A stretch of 64,000 nt of DNA from Amorphochlora amoebiformis (lineage: Eukaryota > Cercozoa > Chlorarachniophyceae): assembly GCA_054601695.1 (NCBI GenBank), contig BAAHQB010000033.1, forward strand, positions 310,001-374,000. Reading direction: 5' to 3'. Every line of letters begins with the position of its first letter. Position 1 is the first letter of the stretch. The translations under genes were made by a program, and so were the position numbers. The notes beneath the pieces were generated by a model. The model made no database searches. It saw nothing but the letters and a program-made list of their open reading frames with translations, and was not told the DNA's origin. This document shows positions 57,016 through 64,000 of the stretch, in pieces.

Positions 57016-57021
57016 TTTCAC

Positions 57022-57053
<32 letters not shown>

Positions 57054-57324
57054 ATATTTACATATATATGTATGTTAATATAAATATATACATGTTTGTG
57101 CGTATAAATAAATAATATCTATATGTGCATTTGTAGCGATACCTAAAAATATACATGAACAAATATATTCATATGTGTATATAATATATATATATATATG
57201 TGTGTGTATATTATATCCACAGACATCTGCTCTGGAATCTATCACCGAGGAGAGACCTCGGGCATCAAATCCATCAAAACCCTTTTGCGCAATATGCAAT
57301 CGTTCGAAAAAGTTTGACAGTTAG
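49095..57324 (+). CDS. ThiF/MoeB/E1-like adenylyltransferase (5' end unresolved)
   Basis: Exons: 49095-49176, 49735-49795, 50473-50572, 51437-51476, 51532-51577, 51996-52056, 52486-52578, 53161-53224, 53280-53347, 54002-54064, 54127-54204, 54720-54775, 55384-55482, 55829-55896, 56149-56213, 56374-56430, 57223-57324. Hallmarks of the ubiquitin-activating/ThiF fold: VFDRQRVIVGFNQ, the nucleotide loop [20 protein letters not shown], the acidic strand [28 protein letters not shown], and [13 protein letters not shown] before [14 protein letters not shown]. Cys pairs (LCSWC, CDSKC, VCPC, FCAIC) suggest zinc binding. The family adenylates the C-terminal Gly of ubiquitin-like or sulfur-carrier proteins with ATP. 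Which branch is unclear; the C-terminal third has no match I know. Phase fails by one base between 51577 and 51996. An alternative end is the stop at 56265 if 56213 is not a donor. Confidence 0.75.
50850..51331 (+). mobile_element. Dispersed 482-bp element, copy 2
   Basis: Near-identical to the reverse complement of 38964-39446, with few differences (for example ATGTCGCTTAAG here, ATGTCACTTAAG there, and A-run length). It carries GTCGCTTGT at 50941-50949 and ACAAGCGAC at 51008-51016, and an A-run at about 51036-51050. It lies in the ThiF-like gene's intron 50573-51436, again in the sense orientation of the host gene, with (TA)n on both sides. Confidence 0.75.
54275..54530. repeat. Hairpin-forming minisatellite-like repeat
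   Basis: In the ThiF-like intron 54205-54719. The word ATAGCTAAGGTGGCGCCC and variants recur at least six times, with TAGCTAAGG, TAAGGTGG, GGCGCCC and CCACCTTA elements. TAAGGTGG-CGC-CCCACCTTA near 54280 is almost a perfect hairpin. The unit spacing is irregular, about 30-45 bp. Composition (GC-rich, NarI-type GGCGCC palindromes) is unlike the surrounding AT-rich introns. Confidence 0.7.
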
Positions 57325-57848
57325 CTGTGCATAGGCCATGATACGCCTCCAAAGATACTCTGTAAAGATACTTATTGACAAACACAAGCTCTAGAGCTTG
57401 CAAATGTTAGAATGAAAACTAACTAGACTAAAGAACTTCATCTTGTTCATCGTCTAGTATTCGTAATTATCACGGTAATTATCACCAGGTGGACCAACTA
57501 TTAACATATTAACATATGTCTAAGACTCTTTTTACGTGAGACTGCTGCCAGTACTGTGTTCTAGGTGTTATATAGTATCACGATCTAGATCTAAGTTAAT
57601 GTACTAGAACTAGTGATATCTAGATATTTCTAGTATATATATAACATTAGTCTAGTAATTTAGTGATATCTAGATATATGCGCTGTGGTGTGTGTCACAT
57701 CTAGACATATGCTAGATATGATCTAGATGCATATCAGTAGGTACTACATATACATATCATGATCTTACATGCGTTATATATAATATTATATATATATATA
57801 TATATAACATATATATATCATATATATATATATATATATCATAGTGTC

Positions 57849-57888
<40 letters not shown>

Positions 57889-58057
57889 ATATATATATAA
57901 ATGTACACTCATCCATAGCATATATATGCATATCTATCTACTACTAGACTAGATCTAGTTTATATATATATATATATATTTATTTATATATGTGTGTTCA
58001 TATGCATGGCTTCAATTAAGTTAAACGTCTCCTATTTCCTTAACACAACAAATAAAT
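57325..58057. other. CTAG-rich convergent intergenic spacer (ThiF-like / PP2C genes)
   Basis: 733 bp between two gene ends that face each other. 17 CTAG by eye, 14 before 57730, against about 3 expected. It includes the perfect 16-bp palindrome CAAGCTCTAGAGCTTG at about 57385-57400 and several ATCTAGAT. A middle part (57770-57910) is (TA)n. No coding exon seen. Confidence 0.75.
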
Positions 58058-58410
58058 TCAGTTGCTGGCCTCTGGCTCGCAATTGGTCGACGGACGCGCA
58101 TTGACGTCGGGTTGATCGTGCATTCCACGGAGGTCAATGACAACCACAGATACATTATCCTGAGAGCCTGTGAATATTACAGTCAAGCTTAGGGGTTAAA
58201 AGGTCACAAGATTTAAGGATGAGGTTACCGTTTTCAATCGCCAACTCACAGAGCGTCCTGGCGATTTTCTGGAGATGAGAGAAATTAGTACATTGATATC
58301 TTCGATAGTCAGGGATTAACCTCGGGTGTTTCGCCAGACTCGAGCATTAGATTACTCAGGTACACCGCCTAATGAAGATATATATAATACATATATCTAT
58401 ATATATACAT

Positions 58411-58458
<48 letters not shown>

Positions 58459-59051
58459 CACAGAAATACATTGGCATTTGTGTAAATTACATCTACAGAT
58501 ACACACAGAGTTATATATATATATATATGTATATATGCATATATGTATTATATTTATATGTATACATATGAATGTGAAAGGTTTTAGTTTTAAAATTTTA
58601 ACTTACGTTTGTATATGTATATGTATGCATTTAAAAAATAACATATAAGTGAATTTTTAAATTTAATGTCATTCGTGCTTATATCACTGCGTGCATCATT
58701 CATTTACTTACATGTATGCGTGTATATATGTACATATATATATATATATATATTGTATATATATATTTATATATGTATATATGTACATGTATATATATAT
58801 ATATATATGAATATTGTGTCTATAAATATATGTACATATATATATGATATATATATATATATACATACATATATATATACATATATTATATATACATAGA
58901 TACACAGGTATATTTACGCATACATACAGTACCTCCTCAGACTCGTACACATCCCACAGTCCGTCGGTTGCGACAATAAGTACATTATCCTTAAATAGAT
59001 ACAAATACACGTATGTACATATATATTATGCATACATGTATATCTTGACAC

Positions 59052-59122
<71 letters not shown>

Positions 59123-59917
59123 TATATATGTACATATGTATATATATTGTATTTATATATATATATATATTTATGTGTATATATATATATATATATGCGT
59201 ATGTAGATAAAACAAATATATATACATATATATATATATATTGTGCAATATACATATAGCTATCTATATCATCTCGTTGATCTTATCGCTAGTGTAGGGC
59301 TCTCAACCCCTCTCACTACCTATCCCCTCCTCTGTGGCTTCCCTCCCCTCATGGGTATTATATTGTATATATATATATATGTATATTTCTATATATGTAT
59401 ATTTCTATATGTATATATAAATATGTATTATGTACATATTTTACACATATTAAGTATATAGGAATAAAAATGAAAAGGAAGGGAGGATGAAAGAATTAAA
59501 ACGGTATAAGAGAGACGGAGAGAGAGGGAGGGAAGGTAAGAAAGAGAGGCAGAGAATTTGAGAGAGAGATAGTGCGAGACGGCGGGAGAGGGCGAGAGAA
59601 AGCAGAGGAAATACCTGTGGGGTAACTGCAATTTCAGTAACATCTGGAGTGCAAATGATCGGATCTCCGGAGAACTCCAGGTTGTCCGCAAACTCCTACA
59701 TATGTGCATTATATAAATATAAATATATGTATACATATATATATATATGTATGTACATATATGTATATTTATGTGTGTATAAAGGATGTACATATATATC
59801 ATTATTAGATAGTATTTAATGTACACATGTACATGTATTTGTATATTTGTACATGTATATACATATATATATATATACATATATACACATATATGTATAA
59901 TATATATATCCACACAC

Positions 59918-59989
<72 letters not shown>

Positions 59990-60192
59990 TAAGAAGCCAA
60001 AGGGATGAAGCGTAAAACTATGTTTAGTCTTAATATATATGTAATTTGTTTCTACTTATTGCGTGTAATGTGGGAACATGAACCACGTATAACATGGACA
60101 CATGGACACACACGTAATATGGGCAAATGGACACGCATACATATATTTACTTATACATTATATTATTATGTATATATACATATACATATATA

Positions 60193-60260
<68 letters not shown>

Positions 60261-60687
60261 TATATGTATACATATGTGCCATAAATATAAGATATGTGTA
60301 TGTTTTCATATATATATATATAACTTTGATATAACATAATATATATATATATATATATATGTATGTACATATATATATATATATATATGTGTGTATATAT
60401 GTGTGTATATACTGAATATATCAACGTATACACATGCACTCAAATACACTATTGCCATTCTTCAGCCCAATATGTATATATATATATATATATATATATG
60501 GAAATGGTGTATTTTTGCGTTAGATTTTTGCGTTGTATTTTTGCGTAGTATTTTTGCGTTGTATTTTTGCGTTGTATTTTTACGTTGTATTTTTGCGTTG
60601 GTGTGATATATTTAAATATATGTATGCATATACACACATACACATATATATATATATATATACATGTATATGAATATGTATATATAT

Positions 60688-60719
<32 letters not shown>

Positions 60720-60778
60720 CATCTATATATATATAAATATACGTGTATATGAATATACATGTATATACATACACACAC

Positions 60779-60815
<37 letters not shown>

Positions 60816-60881
60816 GTGTATATACATGAAATATATAGACATATAATACATCTATATATTCTTATATATATATATATATAC

Positions 60882-60913
<32 letters not shown>

Positions 60914-61681
60914 CCTCAGCCCAATATCCATTCTCGACACACATTCGCTTCAGCTGGTCTAATCCCTCTCCCTTAAAGTCCTACGCAGTCACATTCTCAA
61001 ACACACACTCGCTTAGATCATCTAATCCTCTATATTCCTGGACACGTGTGGGAGAGTCGGGAGTTAGCGTGAGGGGAATAGTAATACCGTATGGCATTCG
61101 GGGTGAGATTAGATCGAAAAAGAGAAGAAAGGAGAAGGGGGTAAGGGAGCGAAGGAGAGAGGGAGAGAAAGAGAGAGCACAATCTAGTTTATTGGACAAA
61201 CATGCACATCAATTCAATATCTAAAAGCAAGCGCTCATGTACACATCTAAATGACCATCACGTGTAACATGTTACATCATCTTAGACTTAGAGCTCACAG
61301 AACGCAGTTCTAGGAGAATCGCAGGCCTCAAAGGAGGGAGGTAATGGGTGTAGGAAAGAGACGATGAGAATATTAAAACCGAAAAATTAAAGTATTTCCA
61401 GTGACCGGATCGCCAAAGGCACGGGTGATGCCTAGGATATCTAAAACTCGACCGTCGTCAACCCAGGCTCCACATTCCTCTATTCGACATATTTCGTTCC
61501 ACTGTGTTGTTTATATGTATGCATACAAATATGTGTAAATATATATATGGATATCTATATAGATAAGCATATATATATATATGTATATTATATGTATATG
61601 TACATATATATAAATATATATAATATATATAATATATAATATATATATATATATATTATATGTATATGTACATATAGATAA

Positions 61682-61765
<84 letters not shown>

Positions 61766-61815
61766 CCAAGTTCTCAATCCTAATGGTTACATTTACATAT
61801 ACGTATATACAAACA

Positions 61816-61850
<35 letters not shown>

Positions 61851-62515
61851 TATATTATATATATATATATATGTATATAATATATATATATATATAATAT
61901 ATATATGTATGTATTATATATATATATATATGTTTGTATGTATGTATATGTGTATATAAATATATACTTATGTATATATGGATATATTTTTACCGTGCTG
62001 TAGCTATCGCCATACGCTCTATGCTCCTTGGAGAGATCTATAGCCCACTCTATGTAATAAAAACACACGTCAGGAAATGTTACGGAATCATACACAGATT
62101 TATATATTTATACATACGTTTTATAATGCACATATAAGCTCACGTAAAGTGAGTTACCCCCGCGGCCGAGAACTGCTCTAGAATCTCCAACGTTGGCGAT
62201 TATTATGCGATCCTTTCGAACCAGCGCTACCGTAGCGGTCGATCCTGACCTTGCCTACTCAAACGGAGTGTAATGTGTTACACTATGATATCGTTTTATC
62301 ATAGCACGCGGGGTTATTTGTGTGCATGTGGATGTATTTGTGCGCGTGTGTATGTGAGAATATGTGTGTGCAGTGTTATATACTGTGTAAATAGAGATAT
62401 ATGTAATAACTATGTTCTTGTTTATGTACTATATATTACACATGTATATATTGGTAATATATAAACATATTAATATATATATATATACCTATATATTAAA
62501 AGGTAAATATATACT

Positions 62516-62562
<47 letters not shown>

Positions 62563-62721
62563 ATATTTATCAACCTTATATATGCGTGTGGTGTGTATAT
62601 ACATATATGTATGTATACTGGTAAAGGTGTGTACGCACGATAATACATTGCATATGTGTGTGTTTATATTCGTATACATATATATATATATATATATAAT
62701 ATATATTTATATATATATGTA

Positions 62722-62755
<34 letters not shown>

Positions 62756-62794
62756 CAGTATATATATATATATATATATATATAGACATACACA

Positions 62795-62835
<41 letters not shown>

Positions 62836-63561
62836 CATCTGTGTATTATGGAGAACAATCGTTTATCTATTTAGCATATACTCATATGTAATACGCAATA
62901 CTTACATATTTGACACACACATACAAAATGAACATTCGAGAATGTAACATGTATAAATCCACTGTTGACCTGGTCATCATCTTCAACTGTCTCGAGATAT
63001 TTGAGAAGCTTCTGATCCATATGCTCAAACATAGACGTTAAAATCCTACACAAATAAGATTTAGATATATTTGTATGCGTAAATAGAAATATTTATGTGT
63101 AACATACATTTATATCATATGTATATTTTGAAATATATAGAAATATGTATATATATATATATAAATTATATATATATATATATATATGTGTATATACATA
63201 CATGTATGTGTATTATATAGTATATATGCATATGCAAATATACATATAATTATATTATATATCTGATTGCTAGGATCGCTTTCATAAGTTCAAACCATGG
63301 CTTAAGCTTCTGTCTCAACCCAAGTCTAGCCCTGACCCACTACAAGTTGCTGATAACCAGCCATATCCCTGAGCCTGTGATAACCTTGTGAACACAATCG
63401 GGCAGCTGAGTCCTATTTCTTCAGGGTTCCACTCCGCATCGGGAGTGTCTGAGGGCAAAGCACAATTGTAAGGATATCCTTAGCAGATGCATGTGTATAT
63501 ATAAAATATTATATATATATTTCATATATATATATATATATATTTATAAATATATAATATA

Positions 63562-63598
<37 letters not shown>

Positions 63599-63973
63599 GA
63601 ATGACGTGAGGTTGAGGACCCCTTAGAATGTATTATTATACCCTCGTCGATCGGTGCCACTTCGAATGGCTCTTTCTCTATCGCCTCATTGAATAGTTGG
63701 TACATATTCCACTGACATAACCATTTCCAAACTATTAGAAATATGATCACATGCTACTAGAGAAACAGGGTTTGTGGTTTACCCGCAGGTAATCTGAAGC
63801 AGCATCACCTCCGTGGCCGTCAAAAACACTTGCATATAGAAATCCACACCTAGCGCTGTTGTTATGACTAGCATTACTCTGATTTCTTAGACAGGCAGGT
63901 GTGACTTCATGCTCCAAACATACCGTGTAATGACGTGGTATTGATCTTCCATCGTCTCACGCACACCCTGAAG
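58058..63973 (-). CDS. PP2C-type serine/threonine phosphatase (5' end outside window)
   Basis: Fourteen phase-consistent exons: 63924-63973, 63783-63849, 63642-63711, 63385-63448, 62970-63045, 62158-62254, 61994-62037, 61406-61501, 60915-60980, 59615-59695, 58933-58989, 58321-58368, 58229-58268 and 58058-58167, giving 321 residues of a larger protein. All main PP2C (PPM) motifs are present in order: [25 protein letters not shown] with [51 protein letters not shown], and [11 protein letters not shown] near the C terminus. The metal-binding Asp residues of these motifs are retained, so it should be an active Mg/Mn-dependent phosphatase; substrates unknown. The tail after the domain is short and Pro/Asn-rich. 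Exon 63973 begins after an AG acceptor, so at least one upstream exon lies beyond position 64000. Confidence 0.93.
59462..59610. repeat. Purine-rich tract in a PP2C-gene intron
   Basis: About 150 bp of GGAAGGGAGG, GAGAGAGGGAG and GGCGGGAGAGG words on the plus strand, directly beside the exon ending at 59615, so the transcript intron begins with a pyrimidine-rich stretch. The patch at 61110-61185 near another PP2C acceptor is similar. Confidence 0.75.
60510..60600. repeat. 13-bp tandem repeat TATTTTTGCGTTG, seven copies
   Basis: Seven contiguous units of 13 bp (91 bp), with point changes (GCGTTAG, GCGTAG, ACGTTG). It lies in the PP2C-gene intron 59696-60914. It is notable for placing one CG per unit in AT-rich DNA. 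Translations such as [13 protein letters not shown] come from this repeat and are not protein. Confidence 0.9.
63560..63584. repeat. (CT)n microsatellite
   Basis: About ten CT units followed by (TA)n, just downstream in transcript terms of the PP2C exon ending at 63642. Confidence 0.9.
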
Positions 63974-64000
63974 CTAAAATCAAAACACACCTGTTACATT

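Overview
The window looks like nuclear DNA of an intron-rich microbial eukaryote that I cannot identify further. Nearly every junction is GT-AG, coding exons are short (14 to about 320 nt) and close to balanced in base composition, and most of the remaining sequence is (TA)n microsatellite filling introns. Runs of (TTAGGG/CCCTAA)n and degenerate copies sit inside introns, which suggests a TTAGGG-type telomere repeat. I see no operons, ribosome binding sites, rRNA, tRNA or CRISPR. Almost all long ORFs made of Tyr/Ile/His/Val repeats are translated TA microsatellite. The real genes were found by joining short exons whose splice phases agree.

Ten protein genes can be read, left to right: a SAP-domain nuclear protein (+, 2509-3906); a TPT/SLC35-type sugar-phosphate transporter (-, 7603-5503); a DUF1648-like membrane protein (+, 8247-10125); a DDX24/MAK5-type DEAD-box RNA helicase in 23 exons (-, 24741-10572); a small secretory Gly-rich protein (+, 24809-25627); an unrecognised protein (+, about 26801-30134); an F-box protein with WD40-like repeats (-, 46780-30643); a two-EF-hand calcium-binding protein (+, 47202-48574); a ThiF/MoeB/E1-like adenylyltransferase (+, 49095-57324); and a PP2C phosphatase (-, 63973-58058, its 5' end beyond the right edge).

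The genes have no single pathway in common. Recognisable themes are nucleolar RNA work (DDX24-like), transport (TPT), ubiquitin-type chemistry (F-box and E1-like) and signalling (EF-hand, PP2C). The layout is strongly alternating. Four gene pairs converge (3' to 3'), and all four convergent spacers are unusually rich in the tetranucleotide CTAG (23, 7, 20 and 17 copies by eye), while divergent and tandem spacers are not. This is the most interesting structural signal I found.

Other notable items are a near-identical 482/483-bp element present twice, in introns of two opposite-strand genes but in the same sense orientation in each; a 27-nt intron beside kilobase introns; an intron made almost entirely of degenerate telomere repeat; a probable GC-AG intron; a 67-bp head-to-head start-codon spacer; and several minisatellites. 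All exon boundaries are my own reading from phase and splice consensus; none has transcript support here.
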